This document shows positions 47,905-58,283 of a stretch of 64,000 nucleotides of DNA, piece after piece. The stretch is from Streptococcus iniae (GTDB lineage: Bacteria > Bacillota > Bacilli > Lactobacillales > Streptococcaceae): the NCBI RefSeq assembly GCF_030732225.1, contig NZ_CP132230.1, positions 2,103,001-2,167,000 on the forward strand, read 5' to 3'. The position numbers and the translations under genes are program-made. Under the pieces are notes generated by a model. It had not been told where the DNA came from. It did no database searches and worked only from the letters and a program-made list of their open reading frames with translations. Numbering within the stretch: position 1 is the first letter of the stretch; each line of letters opens with the position of its first letter.

Positions 47905-48576
47905 ATGAAAACACAAAAATTTCAATCCGTTTTTGATATTATAGGACCAGTTATGATTGGCCCATCAAGTAGTCATACTGCTGGCGCTGTCAGAATTGGA
48001 AAGGTTGTTCATTCTATCTTTGGTCAAATCCCAGATCAAGTAACCTTTCATCTTTATAATTCATTTGCCAAGACCTACCAAGGACACGGAACTGATAAAG
48101 CTTTAGTAGCTGGTATTATGGGAATGGACACTGACAATCCTGAAATCAAAAATTCCTTAGAGATTGCTCACCAAAAAGGAATAAAAATCTATTGGGAAAT
48201 TTTAAAGGATAGTAATGCTCCACATCCAAACACTGTCAAGATTACAGTCAAGAAGGAAGATAAAGTAATGAGTATTACTGGAGTTTCTATTGGTGGAGGA
48301 AATATTCAAGTAACAGAACTTAATGGTTTTTCAGTCTCCCTATCAATGAATACACCAACCATTATTATTGTACATCAAGATATCCCAGGCATGATTGCTA
48401 AAGTAACAGATATCCTTTCAGAATACAATATCAATATTGCTCAAATGAACGTTACTCGTGAATGTGCTGGTGAAAAAGCTATCATGATTATTGAAGTTGA
48501 CAGCAGAGATTGTCAAGAAGCTGTCAATCGGATTGAGAGCATCCCTCACTTATTCAACGTCAACTTCTTTGACTAG
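47905..48576 (+). CDS. sdaAB: L-serine dehydratase, beta subunit
   Basis: A 223-residue subunit of the iron-sulfur L-serine dehydratase that converts serine to pyruvate and ammonia. N-terminal FDIIGPVMIGPSSSHTAGAV is the family signature; a C-terminal ACT domain (PTIIIVHQDIPGMIAKVTDI) may bind serine. ATG 47905 has CGGAG 5 bases upstream; a longer frame from 47872 starts within the promoter. The alpha subunit gene follows after 11 bases. Confidence 0.95.
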   Translation: MKTQKFQSVFDIIGPVMIGPSSSHTAGAVRIGKVVHSIFGQIPDQVTFHLYNSFAKTYQGHGTDKALVAGIMGMDTDNPEIKNSLEIAHQKGIKIYWEILKDSNAPHPNTVKITVKKEDKVMSITGVSIGGGNIQVTELNGFSVSLSMNTPTIIIVHQDIPGMIAKVTDILSEYNINIAQMNVTRECAGEKAIMIIEVDSRDCQEAVNRIESIPHLFNVNFFD

Positions 48577-48587
48577 AAAGAGAATTT

Positions 48588-49460
48588 ATGTTTTTTACAA
48601 TTGAAGAACTTGTCAAACAAGCCCATGACAATTACAATGATAATGTAGCTGAGTTGATGATTGCAACTGAAATCGAAATGACTGGTAGAACACGTGAAGA
48701 AATTATTTCTATAATGCAACGTAATTTACAGGTTATGAAAGAATCAGTTGTCAATGGACTAAGCCCTTCAAAATCTATCAGTGGACTCACCGGTGGTGAT
48801 GCTTTAAAAATGGATAATTATATAAAAACTGGTAAGACATTAGCAGATAAAACAATTTTAACTGCCGTTCGAAATGCAATGGCTGTTAACGAATTAAATG
48901 CAAAAATGGGCTTAGTATGCGCAACACCAACTGCTGGAAGTGCCGGCTGTTTACCATCCGTTTTAGCAACAGCCATTGATAAATTACAATTGAAAGAAGA
49001 AGACCAAATTGACTTTCTCTTTACAGCAGGAGCCTTTGGTTTAGTAATAGGAAATAACGCTTCTATTTCTGGTGCTGAGGGAGGCTGTCAAGCTGAAGTT
49101 GGCTCTGCATCAGCAATGAGTGCTGCTGCACTTGTAAAGGCTGCTGGAGGAACTGCATATCAAGCTAGCCAAGCTGTCGCCTTTGTCATTAAAAATATGT
49201 TAGGATTGATTTGTGATCCAGTTGCTGGTCTAGTTGAAGTTCCCTGTGTCAAAAGAAATGCCCTAGGCTCAAGTTTTGCAATTGTAGCAGCTGATATGGC
49301 CCTTGCTGGAATCAAATCACAAATTCCAGTTGACGAAGTTATTGATGCAATGTATCAAGTTGGTTCTGCTCTTCCAACAGCTTTTCGTGAAACTGCTGAA
49401 GGTGGATTAGCAGCAACACCGACTGGACGTCAATATAGTAAAGATATATTCGGAGAATAA
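48588..49460 (+). CDS. sdaAA: L-serine dehydratase, alpha subunit
   Basis: A 290-residue catalytic subunit. The [4Fe-4S] cluster cysteines are in TAGSAGCLPSV, GAEGGCQAEVG and GLICDPVAGLVEVPCVKRNA. It is cotranscribed with sdaAB; the combined enzyme is the split Gram-positive form of L-serine deaminase. Confidence 0.95.
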   Translation: MFFTIEELVKQAHDNYNDNVAELMIATEIEMTGRTREEIISIMQRNLQVMKESVVNGLSPSKSISGLTGGDALKMDNYIKTGKTLADKTILTAVRNAMAVNELNAKMGLVCATPTAGSAGCLPSVLATAIDKLQLKEEDQIDFLFTAGAFGLVIGNNASISGAEGGCQAEVGSASAMSAAALVKAAGGTAYQASQAVAFVIKNMLGLICDPVAGLVEVPCVKRNALGSSFAIVAADMALAGIKSQIPVDEVIDAMYQVGSALPTAFRETAEGGLAATPTGRQYSKDIFGE

Positions 49461-49470
49461 TACAAGAATC

Positions 49471-50118
49471 ATGTCAATTTCAAGTAAACATATCCTATTT
49501 GATTTAGATGGAACACTTGTTAATTCAAGTGAAGGAATCATTAATGCTTTTACTTATTCATTTTCTAAAATGAACACTGAAATTCCTGACAAACATTTAT
49601 TAGCAAGCTTTATTGGACCACCCCTTGAAACAAGTTTGAAGACATTTTTTCCCAATGAAGAAAAACTCGACGAAGCCATTCATCACTTCAGGACTTTTTA
49701 CAAGACCATTGGTGTTAGACAAACACATCTATATCCTGATATAATAGACCTTCTTCAAAAGTTACGGAATTTAGACCTATCACTTTATGTCACAACAAGT
49801 AAATATGAACCAATGGCTATTAGAATGCTTAAAGAACTTGGAATTGACAAGTACTTTGACAACATTTATGGAGCAACAGCAACTAGGTTTCATAAAAGTG
49901 ACCTTATTAAAGATTGTTTAATTGACAATACTATTCCCTTATCTGATGCTCTTATTGTCGGAGATACAAAATTCGATATCATTGGATCAAATGAAGTTGG
50001 AATTAAAAGTATTGGTGTCACTTGGGGATTTGGAACTGCTGAAGAGCTACTGCTTAATAAAGCAGATGCCATCATTAGCCATCCATTTGAACTTGTAAAT
50101 CTATTAAATGAACGATAA
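49471..50118 (+). CDS. HAD-superfamily phosphatase, Gph/PpaX-like
   Basis: A 215-residue hydrolase of HAD subfamily IA: motif I FDLDGTLVNSS, motif II TTSKYEPMAI (Thr/Ser), Lys in KSDLI, and motif IV VGDTKFDIIGSNEVGIKSIG. It resembles phosphoglycolate phosphatases, pyrophosphatases PpaX and 5'-nucleotidases; the substrate cannot be decided. It follows sdaAA after 10 bases and ends at a very long hairpin. Confidence 0.85.
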   Translation: MSISSKHILFDLDGTLVNSSEGIINAFTYSFSKMNTEIPDKHLLASFIGPPLETSLKTFFPNEEKLDEAIHHFRTFYKTIGVRQTHLYPDIIDLLQKLRNLDLSLYVTTSKYEPMAIRMLKELGIDKYFDNIYGATATRFHKSDLIKDCLIDNTIPLSDALIVGDTKFDIIGSNEVGIKSIGVTWGFGTAEELLLNKADAIISHPFELVNLLNER

Positions 50119-50222
50119 AAAAAGAGTAGGATTTTTTTGAAAAGAACCTCCTTATATAAACAGTATAGTACTTTTTTACTGTCCATTATAAGGGGGTCTT
50201 TTCATTTTCCTACTCTTTTTTT
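50117..50222. terminator. Very long bidirectional hairpin terminator
   Basis: Arms AAAAAAAGAGTAGGA (50117-50131) and TCCTACTCTTTTTTT (50208-50222), with inner matching arms TGAAAAGA..CCTCCTTATA and TATAAGGGGGTCTTTTCA, and ACAGT/ACTGT at the tip. The whole 106 bases fold into one imperfect hairpin shared by two convergent genes. Confidence 0.75.
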
Positions 50223-50229
50223 AACAATA

Positions 50230-50847
50230 TTAGTAACCCCAAGCAGATAAACCTTGGGCATTGTATGCTTTAACAGCTGCATTTACTTGATCTTGAACAG
50301 TTGCTGTTGAACCCCAACCTGGCATGGTTTGGAATAATCCAGATGATCCTGAAGCATTCGCAACATTTGGATTACCATTGGATTCACGAGCAATGATTGC
50401 TTCCCAAGTCGACTGTGGGACACCTGTTACTGCAGCCATTTGAGCTGCTGCTTCACTACCAATTGCACCAGCAGTGTTCCCATTTGATGGGTATGCAGGT
50501 GATGCATAATGTTGAACAGCTACTTGTTGTTGTACTGGTTGAGCAGCTACCACATGTTCTTCAGTTACAACAGCTGCTTCATTTACAACCGTTTCTTCAG
50601 GAACTTGTGGCTTTGGATCATTTGCATGTGTTAACTTCGTCTCAACCTTTGATGAGTCTAAAGATGCTGAACTTTGTTCTTTTGAACTCACAACTTTTTT
50701 TACGATTTTCGAATCAGATTTCTTAGCGTATGTCTCTGTATTTACGTTTTTACTTGAAAAAGCAAAAACAAGAGCCAATAAAGAAACGGCAAAGGCTAGA
50801 ACCCCAAAACTAATATAGCGTTTCTTAAACAATTCATTTGTAAACAT
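50230..50847 (-). CDS. Secreted protein with C-terminal transglycosylase-like (SLT) domain
   Basis: A 205-residue protein. An N-terminal hydrophobic helix ([19 protein letters not shown]) acts as signal or anchor, then a Lys/Ser/Val-rich linker of about 90 residues, and a C-terminal domain of about 75 residues resembling lysozyme/SLT proteins of streptococci: [20 protein letters not shown] (possible catalytic Glu) and [15 protein letters not shown] ending AWGY. Similar proteins are cell-wall associated. ATG 50847 has GAGG 7 bases upstream. The linker lacks a LysM domain, unlike some relatives. Confidence 0.85.
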   Translation of the reverse strand: MFTNELFKKRYISFGVLAFAVSLLALVFAFSSKNVNTETYAKKSDSKIVKKVVSSKEQSSASLDSSKVETKLTHANDPKPQVPEETVVNEAAVVTEEHVVAAQPVQQQVAVQHYASPAYPSNGNTAGAIGSEAAAQMAAVTGVPQSTWEAIIARESNGNPNVANASGSSGLFQTMPGWGSTATVQDQVNAAVKAYNAQGLSAWGY

Positions 50848-50980
50848 AAATATACCTCTTTTTTCTCCAGATACCATCTTAACCTAAGAATATTACCTAG
50901 CTATAGAAAATATATTAAAAATATTACAGAGATATTTATTTTTTGAGATTTTACTCAAAATCGAAGAGAAAATACCACAT

Positions 50981-51787
50981 TTAGTTTGAAATTGGTGTTT
51001 TTAAATAAAATAACACAATACCTAGTATAAGAATACTCATTACTGCAAGACTATCTTTTATTGTCCATTTTAATAATCTGTATTTGCTTCTGCCTTCTCC
51101 ACCCTGGTATCCTCTTGATTCCATAGCAATAGCTAATGCATCTGCACGTTTAAAACTAGAAGCAAAAAGTGGAATTAATATTGGGATAATTGATTTAACT
51201 TTTTGAATCAAACTTCCCTCTCCAAAATCGACACCTCTGGCCTTTTGAGCATTCATTATTCTTGTTGTATCATCCATCAAAGTTGGCACAAAGCGTAAAC
51301 TTAATGACAACATCAATCCTATCTCATGTGCAGGAACTTTTAATGGTGTTAAGGGTTGTAATAAAGACTCTACAGCATCTGATAAACTTAGAGGAGTAGT
51401 TGTCAAGGTTAGTAAAGTTGAAAAGAAAATAATCAGTAAAAAACGCATAAAAATCAGTAAAGCCTGATTGACACCGTGACTACTAATTGTGATAACACCA
51501 AATTGAAAAATCAGATGTCCACCTTGAGTGAAAAACATTTGGAAAAATGTTGTAAATAAAATAATGCCAATCATCGGTTTTAAACCATTAATAAAAAAAG
51601 ATAGCTTCACTTTAGATAACATAACAACTAATAAGGTAAAGGTCAGCATAATAAGATTTGTAATAAAATTATTTGCCCAAAAAATAATAATAATATAACA
51701 AATCATTGCCACTAATTTACTTCTTGGATCTAACCGGTGGATGATTGAATTTCCTGGAATATATCGACCTAAGATAAGGTTATCCAT
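50981..51787 (-). CDS. ecfT: Energy-coupling factor transporter transmembrane protein EcfT
   Basis: A 268-residue integral membrane protein (about five helices) with the two EcfT coupling motifs, here [19 protein letters not shown] and [19 protein letters not shown]. It links the ATPases EcfA1/EcfA2 to substrate-binding S components encoded elsewhere, for uptake of vitamins and metals. The ORF overlaps ecfA2 by 8 bases. Confidence 0.96.
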   Translation of the reverse strand: MDNLILGRYIPGNSIIHRLDPRSKLVAMICYIIIIFWANNFITNLIMLTFTLLVVMLSKVKLSFFINGLKPMIGIILFTTFFQMFFTQGGHLIFQFGVITISSHGVNQALLIFMRFLLIIFFSTLLTLTTTPLSLSDAVESLLQPLTPLKVPAHEIGLMLSLSLRFVPTLMDDTTRIMNAQKARGVDFGEGSLIQKVKSIIPILIPLFASSFKRADALAIAMESRGYQGGEGRSKYRLLKWTIKDSLAVMSILILGIVLFYLKTPISN

Positions 51788-52622
51788 GTTTTATCACCTC
51801 TTTTAACTCTTCTAATGTCGTTGGTAAGAAGTCAATCTTTAAACCCATCTCAACCAAATTTTGTGCAAATTGGGTTACTTTTGGAACACCTAGTTGTTTT
51901 TGATTAAGAAAAGCAATCTTTTGGAAAATATCCTTAGGATAGCCAGATAAGATAACTTCCCCAGCTTCAAGAACGTAGACAAAATCAGCGTAGTCAGCAA
52001 CATCATCCATTAAATGAGTTACTAGAACAATTGTCATTCCTGAAGTGTGTAAGTCCTTAAAAAGGCTCATTAAATCGCGTCGGCCTTTAGGATCTAAGCC
52101 AGCAGTTGGCTCATCCAACACTAAGACATCAGGTTGCATGGCTAAAATACCTGCAATAGCAACACGACGCATCTGTCCACCAGATAATTCAAAAGGATTT
52201 TTTAAAAATAAGTCTTCTGGTATGCCAACAAGCATCAATTTTTCTCTTGCAATCTCTTCAGCTTCTTTTTTTGAAATACCAAAATTCTGTGGACCAAAAG
52301 CAACATCTTTTAAAACGGTCTCCTCAAAAAGCTGACTCTCTGGAAATTGAAACACCAAACCAACTTTTTTACGAATCGGCTTAATGTCTTTATTTTTTGA
52401 ATGACAAGTAATTTTTTGCTTTTCAACTGTAACAGTTCCAGAGGTTGGAAGGTGTAAACCATTTAACAATTGCATAATTGTTGATTTTCCTGAACCTGTA
52501 TGGCCAATGAAAGCAGTGTAAGAATTGTCTTTAATATCTAAATCAACGTCAAAAAGGGCACGCCCTTCAAAAGGTGTCCCTGATTGATAAGTATAACTTA
52601 CATCTTGGAAATTAATTGCCAT
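51780..52622 (-). CDS. ecfA2: Energy-coupling factor transporter ATPase EcfA2
   Basis: A 280-residue ABC ATPase: Walker [11 protein letters not shown]-loop [13 protein letters not shown], signature [15 protein letters not shown], Walker [14 protein letters not shown]-loop VTHLMDD. The FPESQLFE segment is typical of EcfA2. It overlaps ecfA1 by 25 bases and ecfT by 8, an operon with tight coupling. Confidence 0.96.
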   Translation of the reverse strand: MAINFQDVSYTYQSGTPFEGRALFDVDLDIKDNSYTAFIGHTGSGKSTIMQLLNGLHLPTSGTVTVEKQKITCHSKNKDIKPIRKKVGLVFQFPESQLFEETVLKDVAFGPQNFGISKKEAEEIAREKLMLVGIPEDLFLKNPFELSGGQMRRVAIAGILAMQPDVLVLDEPTAGLDPKGRRDLMSLFKDLHTSGMTIVLVTHLMDDVADYADFVYVLEAGEVILSGYPKDIFQKIAFLNQKQLGVPKVTQFAQNLVEMGLKIDFLPTTLEELKEVIKHG

Positions 52623-53440
52623 AATTGATTTTCTAGTTCCTTTTCTGTCAAATAGTCACTCTCAAACGTGTAGCCTTCTTCTTTTAGCATCTTAACTACC
52701 GTACTAGTGAAAGGAATATCCAATCCTAAATTTAGTAACTGATCACCACGCGCAAATAAGGCTTTAGGTGATGAACTTGATTCCACACGACCATTTTTCA
52801 TTACAAGGACTCTATCACTTAAAGCAACTTCATCCAAGTCATGCGTGATTGAAATAACTGTTAAATCATATTCCTTTCGAATATCTTTAATGGTTTGAAT
52901 AAGGTTAAGTCTACCTTTAGGATCCAGCATACTAGTTGCTTCATCTAAAATAATGATTAACGGTCTTAGAGCTATCGCGCCTGCAATAGCAACACGTTGT
53001 TTTTGCCCACCTGATAAACGAGCTGGTTCGCGCTCTTTAAAAGCAGACATTCCCACCATTTTAAGAGCTTGGTTAACACGTTCTTCCATAATGTCATTTG
53101 GTATGCCTTTATTTTCAAGTCCAAATGCAACATCATCTTCAACAGTCGCTCCAACAAACTGATTATCAGGATTTTGAAAGACCATTCCTATTTTTTGTCG
53201 AATCTCCCAAATGTTTTGTTCGCAAAGTATATCACCGTCAATCATAATACTACCAGATTCAGCCTCTAATAGTCCATTTAAAAGACGAACAGTCGTTGAT
53301 TTTCCTGAACCATTATGACCAATAATAGATAGCCATTCTCCACGTTTCACGTGAAACGAGACATCGTCTAAAGTGTAGTTTTCTTGATCCTCATGGTACT
53401 TAAAATTTACATGTTTTACATCAATAATTATCGACATCAT
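52598..53440 (-). CDS. ecfA1: Energy-coupling factor transporter ATPase EcfA1
   Basis: A 280-residue ABC ATPase: Walker [11 protein letters not shown]-loop [13 protein letters not shown] (the EcfA1 type), signature [14 protein letters not shown], Walker [14 protein letters not shown]. Its start overlaps the pgsA stop as TAATG, so the ECF genes are translated after pgsA. Confidence 0.96.
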   Translation of the reverse strand: MMSIIIDVKHVNFKYHEDQENYTLDDVSFHVKRGEWLSIIGHNGSGKSTTVRLLNGLLEAESGSIMIDGDILCEQNIWEIRQKIGMVFQNPDNQFVGATVEDDVAFGLENKGIPNDIMEERVNQALKMVGMSAFKEREPARLSGGQKQRVAIAGAIALRPLIIILDEATSMLDPKGRLNLIQTIKDIRKEYDLTVISITHDLDEVALSDRVLVMKNGRVESSSSPKALFARGDQLLNLGLDIPFTSTVVKMLKEEGYTFESDYLTEKELENQLWQLISKM

Positions 53441-53982
53441 TATTTGAAGGTATCTTTAAAAAGAAAACCTGCTCCTTTAAAATAATCGTAACCTGAATAA
53501 ATTGTAAAGAAAAGAGCAACATAGAGCAAGATATTTCCTAATAGCATCCAATGACACAATAAGAAGATTACAGAAAACATTTGAGTTGCTGTTTTTATTT
53601 TTCCAGGCATAGCTGCTGCAAGTATTTCACCACCTGATTCAACTAAAAGTAGTCGGAGACCTGTCACTGCAAGTTCACGGCAAATAATAATAGCCGAAAC
53701 CCATGCTGGTGCTAAATTTAAACCAACAAGCATAATAAATGCAGACATAACAAGCATTTTATCTGCTAGTGGATCTGCAAATTTACCAAAATTGGTAACA
53801 ACATGCCATTTTCTAGCTAAATAGCCATCTAGATAGTCCGTAAGGCTTGCTACAGCAAAGATAAGTGCAGCTGCAATATGCCAACTTCTTTCTTGAGAAA
53901 AAGAAGTTATCATTAAGAATATTGGAATCATAATGATCCTTAGCATAGTTAATAAATTGGGAATATTTTCTTTTTTTGTCAT
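53440..53982 (-). CDS. pgsA: CDP-diacylglycerol-glycerol-3-phosphate 3-phosphatidyltransferase
   Basis: A 180-residue membrane enzyme making phosphatidylglycerol phosphate, the first step of phosphatidylglycerol synthesis. The CDP-alcohol phosphotransferase motif DGx2ARx8Gx3Dx3D is complete in LDGYLARKWHVVTNFGKFAD followed by PLADK. In Gram-positives pgsA mutations affect daptomycin response. It overlaps rodZ by one base. Confidence 0.95.
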   Translation of the reverse strand: MTKKENIPNLLTMLRIIMIPIFLMITSFSQERSWHIAAALIFAVASLTDYLDGYLARKWHVVTNFGKFADPLADKMLVMSAFIMLVGLNLAPAWVSAIIICRELAVTGLRLLLVESGGEILAAAMPGKIKTATQMFSVIFLLCHWMLLGNILLYVALFFTIYSGYDYFKGAGFLFKDTFK

Positions 53983-55079
53983 TATTCTGCCTTATTGTTA
54001 AATTGTAAAGCGATGTAACTTACATTAGTTGTTGGCAAGTTTGTTAAATCAACTTCTTGTCCGTCAATTTTTAATGTAACACCTTGTGCAAGACCAAGTG
54101 TTAGTAAAGACTCAGTTACTTCAGCTGGGAATGTTGCTGTATAACTTGGAGAATCAACTGTTAAAGTCGTTCCAGCATCAGCAATTTCTGAATTTGTTAA
54201 AGATATCCAAGCACTCTCAGCATCTTTTAAAGTTACAGTAACTTCAACGGTTGCATGAGCTTTCTCAACTGTTGCTAAAAGATAATTATCTTGAACTTCT
54301 GTTTTAATCTTAGACTTTGGTTCAGAAGATGACGATGATGATTTTTTAGACTGATCTAAGAAAGTAGATTTAACATCATCAACATGCTTCGTTTCTTTTG
54401 AAAACTGTTGCCAAACAGTAAAGAAGATAAAGACAACAATAGCCATAGCAATCAGACAAAGTAAGATAACAGAAAGGAAAGATTTCGATTTAGAATCCTC
54501 CTCCTTATATCGACTTGAGCGGGATTTATCAAGATCTTCTTTAAAATCCATCTCATTTTTTTGCCTTACACTAGAAGGTCTAGTACTTGTTTCAACTGGA
54601 GACTTTTCAGCCACTTTAGAAAGTGTTTTATGCTCTTCAGTTAACAAATCTTTTTTTTCTGGCTTCTGATCAATCAATGCCTGTAATTGCATTTTTTGGG
54701 CAATTCTTTTTTCCAAATCACTAGCAACATTTGATACTTTAATTGGTGGAACAACAATTGTATTATTTTGTTTTTGTTTTTGTTGACTAAGTTTTTCTTC
54801 AACAATCTGCGTTACACTAAGTTCATCTGTTTGACTTTCTCTCTGACTCATCTGTTCATTGTAATGTTCTTTCAATAAATAAAAATCCAATAAAACAATA
54901 TCAGCATACTGCTTCAAGAAAAGACCAAGTTTATTCGCAGGAATAATTTTAAATTGGTCTAATTCCATAGCTAACAGATAGTGAGAGGAAATGCCTGTTT
55001 TACTCTCTATTTCATCCAGAGTAATTTTTTTGCTAACACGGGCCTCTCTTAATAATTCACCTAGACTTTTGTCTCTCAT
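53982..55079 (-). CDS. rodZ: RodZ-like cell-shape protein
   Basis: A 365-residue protein. N-terminal helix-turn-helix (GELLREARVSKKITLDEIES, then SSHYLLAMEL), a charged linker, one membrane helix (about 204-226, VILLCLIAMAIVVFIFFTV), a Ser-rich stretch (SSSSSSEPKSK) and a C-terminal extracellular beta domain of the DUF4115 type. RodZ-like proteins link the cytoskeleton and elongasome; streptococci lack MreB, so here it probably works with MreC/MreD. Operon with the M16 pair upstream and pgsA downstream. Confidence 0.88.
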   Translation of the reverse strand: MRDKSLGELLREARVSKKITLDEIESKTGISSHYLLAMELDQFKIIPANKLGLFLKQYADIVLLDFYLLKEHYNEQMSQRESQTDELSVTQIVEEKLSQQKQKQNNTIVVPPIKVSNVASDLEKRIAQKMQLQALIDQKPEKKDLLTEEHKTLSKVAEKSPVETSTRPSSVRQKNEMDFKEDLDKSRSSRYKEEDSKSKSFLSVILLCLIAMAIVVFIFFTVWQQFSKETKHVDDVKSTFLDQSKKSSSSSSEPKSKIKTEVQDNYLLATVEKAHATVEVTVTLKDAESAWISLTNSEIADAGTTLTVDSPSYTATFPAEVTESLLTLGLAQGVTLKIDGQEVDLTNLPTTNVSYIALQFNNKAE

Positions 55080-55128
55080 TCGGGTACCTCAAAACTAAAA
55101 TATTACCTCCATTATAACAGATTTTCAC

Positions 55129-56412
55129 TTATTTGGGAAAGACCGTAAAATCTGAAATATCAGCAGTTCCAAAAAACTCTTGGCCAATTTCTAAAATTCT
55201 CTCTAATGTCATCGTATCAATAAGATCTGGCACATCATAAAAATTTTCATTATCAGAAAGAAATAAGTTAAACTGATTCATTAAGTGATCAATCGAATCT
55301 AAACCTTGCATAAAATCACCAAACATTTCTCGTTTCAAAATAGACAGGTGTCCATTATTAATATCTTTTGATTTAAGAAAATGAGCAATCTTTTTGCGAA
55401 CACGACTTGACATTGCAATTGGTTCACTGGTATCCATAGAAATCAAAATAAATGAGAAGTCATGCTGAATTTCAATTTCAATGTCAAAAGAATCATCAAT
55501 TTTACTGTCATTATACCAATCTTGATAAGTTTTAGACGTCCATCCCATCAACATAGCCAATAAGAATTTCAGAGCAATTTTATACTCCATCAGTGATTTT
55601 TCAGAACTCAATTTTTGCCCACGATAGCCTACAACTAATTTAGGTGTCACAATATCCATAGCAATAGAATTAGACCTTATCACTGGATTATAGTCAAGTG
55701 CTTGCAATTCAAAACGCGATAGTCGATTTACCCTAATCGATTTTTGCCCTTCAATAATACCATCAAGAACTTCCTGAGGATCTAAATCACCAGAAATAAT
55801 TAATGTCATATTAGCAGGATAATAAAACTGACGATAATGCCTTTGTAACAGAGCACAATCAATCTCTGAAATAGAATCTTTAGTACCAACTATATCTTTT
55901 GATAAACTCGAATTTGGAAAAAGGTTTTGCAAAATCCCAATATAGGATTGATAATCAGGGTCATCGGAATACATGTCAATTTCTTGAGAAATAATTTTTT
56001 TCTCTCTATTGATAGATTCCTCTGTAAAATGAGCAGTCATAACCAATTCTTGTAGCAATGTTAAACTTTCCATAAATCGACTAGTCCCTGAAAAGTAATA
56101 AGATGTTTTATCAAAAGTTGTAAACGCATTGACATCCGCACCTAAATCAGTAAATTTAAGAGACAAATCTTGCCCAGAATCTCCTTCAAATAATTTATGC
56201 TCTAAAAAATGCGCTAAGCCTTCTGGAGCTTCTACCAAACGTTTTCTAGATGTAAATCGATTGTAAATAGATCCAAAATTAACTGTCAACATCGCAGATT
56301 TTTCTGCAAACATTTTTTTAGGAAGAATAACTAACTTCATTCCATTTTTCAACTGACTGTAAAATAATTTTTCAGAAATCCTAGGGTATTCAATTTGATT
56401 TAATTTACTCAT
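55129..56412 (-). CDS. M16-family zinc metalloprotease, YmfH type
   Basis: A 427-residue insulinase-like peptidase. The inverted zinc-binding motif HFLEH is intact within EGLAHFLEHKLFEGDSG, and the downstream Glu lies in the following helix. Likely active half of a two-protein protease with the next gene. Its start overlaps the partner by 8 bases. The natural substrate is unknown. Confidence 0.9.
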   Translation of the reverse strand: MSKLNQIEYPRISEKLFYSQLKNGMKLVILPKKMFAEKSAMLTVNFGSIYNRFTSRKRLVEAPEGLAHFLEHKLFEGDSGQDLSLKFTDLGADVNAFTTFDKTSYYFSGTSRFMESLTLLQELVMTAHFTEESINREKKIISQEIDMYSDDPDYQSYIGILQNLFPNSSLSKDIVGTKDSISEIDCALLQRHYRQFYYPANMTLIISGDLDPQEVLDGIIEGQKSIRVNRLSRFELQALDYNPVIRSNSIAMDIVTPKLVVGYRGQKLSSEKSLMEYKIALKFLLAMLMGWTSKTYQDWYNDSKIDDSFDIEIEIQHDFSFILISMDTSEPIAMSSRVRKKIAHFLKSKDINNGHLSILKREMFGDFMQGLDSIDHLMNQFNLFLSDNENFYDVPDLIDTMTLERILEIGQEFFGTADISDFTVFPK

Positions 56413-57658
56413 TAATTGTCCCCTCTAAAAAGAATAAGGTCTGTAATTTCAATTGATTTGCAACAGTAACAATATCTTTTTTTCTAATTTTATTAATATT
56501 TTTTATCCAATCCGCCATAGAAAAGGTTTCATCAATATACTTTCTTGTAAACTCTCTGTCAATGATAACTTTACAATTATCTTCAGATTGTATTAACTGA
56601 CTTCTAATCATCGATTTAGTTTTCTCAATAAGACTACTTGAAAACCTCCCCATCTTGATGTCATTAATTTCTTTGATAATCAATTGTAAGGCTTTTGTAC
56701 GATCTTTTTGTTCAATTCCAGCATAGATAGCAAGCATTCCAGTATAAACGTCAAGACGACTTCCAATTGAGTAAGCTAGTCCCTCATCTTCTCGAATTTT
56801 AGTAAATAAAGTTGAATGTGAAAAAGAACCAATCATACCATTAAGGATGATTAAAGCAAAATAATCACTTTCTCCAAAGTTAACTGGACAGTAATAGGCC
56901 AATTCTAACACAGATTGATTGATATCTTTTTGTTCAATAGATTCCTTGACCACGTTGACATAATCTTGACGGTAGAAAAAATGCAATGTTTTTTGACGAG
57001 CTGTAAATGGAAACTGATGAAGTAATTGCACAACACGATAGTCATCAAACTCCCCTACAATATAGATATCAATTTGATCTTCCATTATCATCTTATGAAA
57101 TTCTTGATAACTCGTATAAGCTGTTTCTTTCTGAACAGACTCTGAACTGCCATACTTTGAGTCTTGTAAATTAAGATCTGTAAAAAACAGTTTTCTGGTT
57201 TGTAAAGAACTGTAATAAAAAGAATCTTCACGATCAGCCTCTAAATAATTGATTAAGTTATTTTTCTCAATTTCAAAAACTTTTGGTTGGTATTGAGCAA
57301 CTGATAGAAGTGGTGAAAAAAGTACTCCTTTTAAAAATAACAAAACTTCCTCAAGAACACTTTCAGCTGTAAAGGTATATTGATCTTGAACAAAGGTAAT
57401 ATCAATATCAACAAAATGAACCAAGCCTTTAGTTGACACATTAGTTGACAATGTTGCTCCATAAAGTTCTGCTAATCGATGACGAAATTTTTGAGCCGTA
57501 GGGTAAACTTCATTTGCTGTCGCAAGCATTTGTGCAACTAAGACGCGCTTTGCAACTGATTTTTGACTTAAGTCCCCTAAAAAACGTGCTGTAATATGAT
57601 TGGTTTTAAATTTTTTTGTTTTTATTAAATGTAGTTGAACACCATCAACAATTTTCAT
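56405..57658 (-). CDS. M16-family protein without zinc motif, YmfF type
   Basis: A 417-residue homologue of the same fold (HLIKTKKFKTNHITARFLGD at the start, RHRLAELYGATLSTNVSTKG in the first domain), but the HxxEH site is replaced, so it should be catalytically inactive and act as partner of the YmfH-type protease, as in other M16B heterodimers. It is divergent from yaaA, with about 240 bases between. Confidence 0.88.
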   Translation of the reverse strand: MKIVDGVQLHLIKTKKFKTNHITARFLGDLSQKSVAKRVLVAQMLATANEVYPTAQKFRHRLAELYGATLSTNVSTKGLVHFVDIDITFVQDQYTFTAESVLEEVLLFLKGVLFSPLLSVAQYQPKVFEIEKNNLINYLEADREDSFYYSSLQTRKLFFTDLNLQDSKYGSSESVQKETAYTSYQEFHKMIMEDQIDIYIVGEFDDYRVVQLLHQFPFTARQKTLHFFYRQDYVNVVKESIEQKDINQSVLELAYYCPVNFGESDYFALIILNGMIGSFSHSTLFTKIREDEGLAYSIGSRLDVYTGMLAIYAGIEQKDRTKALQLIIKEINDIKMGRFSSSLIEKTKSMIRSQLIQSEDNCKVIIDREFTRKYIDETFSMADWIKNINKIRKKDIVTVANQLKLQTLFFLEGTINE

Positions 57659-57861
57659 AATCTATCCTTTAAACTTATATGATTCCTTAAATTATACCAT
57701 TTTTATACCTTTTTACCCATTGACAACGGTTATTAATAGCATTTTCTAAGAAATATTCAGCTGAAAAATACTTTTTAGCAGCATGAGCTACTCAAAAGTG
57801 ATTGCTAAAAGCTGATAAATTAACTTGTCAGTAATCCTATATTTCAGAATGTTTTTATTTA

Positions 57862-57870
57862 TGCTATAAT
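57862..57870 (+). promoter_or_regulatory. Extended -10 promoter of yaaA-recF
   Basis: TGCTATAAT (TATAAT at 57865-57870), 27 bases before the yaaA ATG; no clear -35. Confidence 0.55.
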
Positions 57871-57897
57871 TACTTGAATTGTAAATGGGAGAAAAAA

Positions 57898-58281
57898 ATG
57901 GAATACAAATTATTTACTGAATTTATTACCCTTCAAGCACTTTTAAAAGAGCAAGGAATTATTCAAAGCGGTGGAGCAATTAAATCTTTTCTAGAAAACA
58001 ATCTCGTTTTATTTAACGGAGAAGAAGAGAAACGTAGAGGCAAAAAAATCAGGATTGGAGACGCAATTAGTATTCCGGAAATGGATATTACTATTAAGAT
58101 TATCCAACCTAGTCAAATTGAAATTGAAGAACACCAACAAGATTTAGCTGAAAAAGAACGAGTTGCACAATTAGTAAAAAAACTAAATCAAAACAATAAG
58201 AAAAAAGCTAAAAAAAATACCATTATGTCTAAAAATAATACAAAAAAAGAAAAGAAACCTGTTCGTTTTCCTGGAATATAA
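57898..58281 (+). CDS. yaaA: S4-domain protein YaaA
   Basis: A 127-residue protein: S4 RNA-binding domain in the first 70 residues ([20 protein letters not shown], then [13 protein letters not shown]) and a very basic, Lys/Asn-rich tail. Homologues lie upstream of recF in many Firmicutes and help ribosome function. ATG 57898 has GGGAG 7 bases upstream; a longer frame from 57874 begins with no ribosome binding site. recF starts 2 bases after its stop. Confidence 0.9.
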   Translation: MEYKLFTEFITLQALLKEQGIIQSGGAIKSFLENNLVLFNGEEEKRRGKKIRIGDAISIPEMDITIKIIQPSQIEIEEHQQDLAEKERVAQLVKKLNQNNKKKAKKNTIMSKNNTKKEKKPVRFPGI

Positions 58282-58283
58282 CT

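Noticed and set aside
50848..50980. Possible VicR/WalR box (TGTAAT-N5-TAATAT) before the SLT-domain gene
   Set aside because: Only one half matches the TGTWAH-N5-TGTWAH consensus, so it is too weak to list, although such control would suit a wall enzyme.
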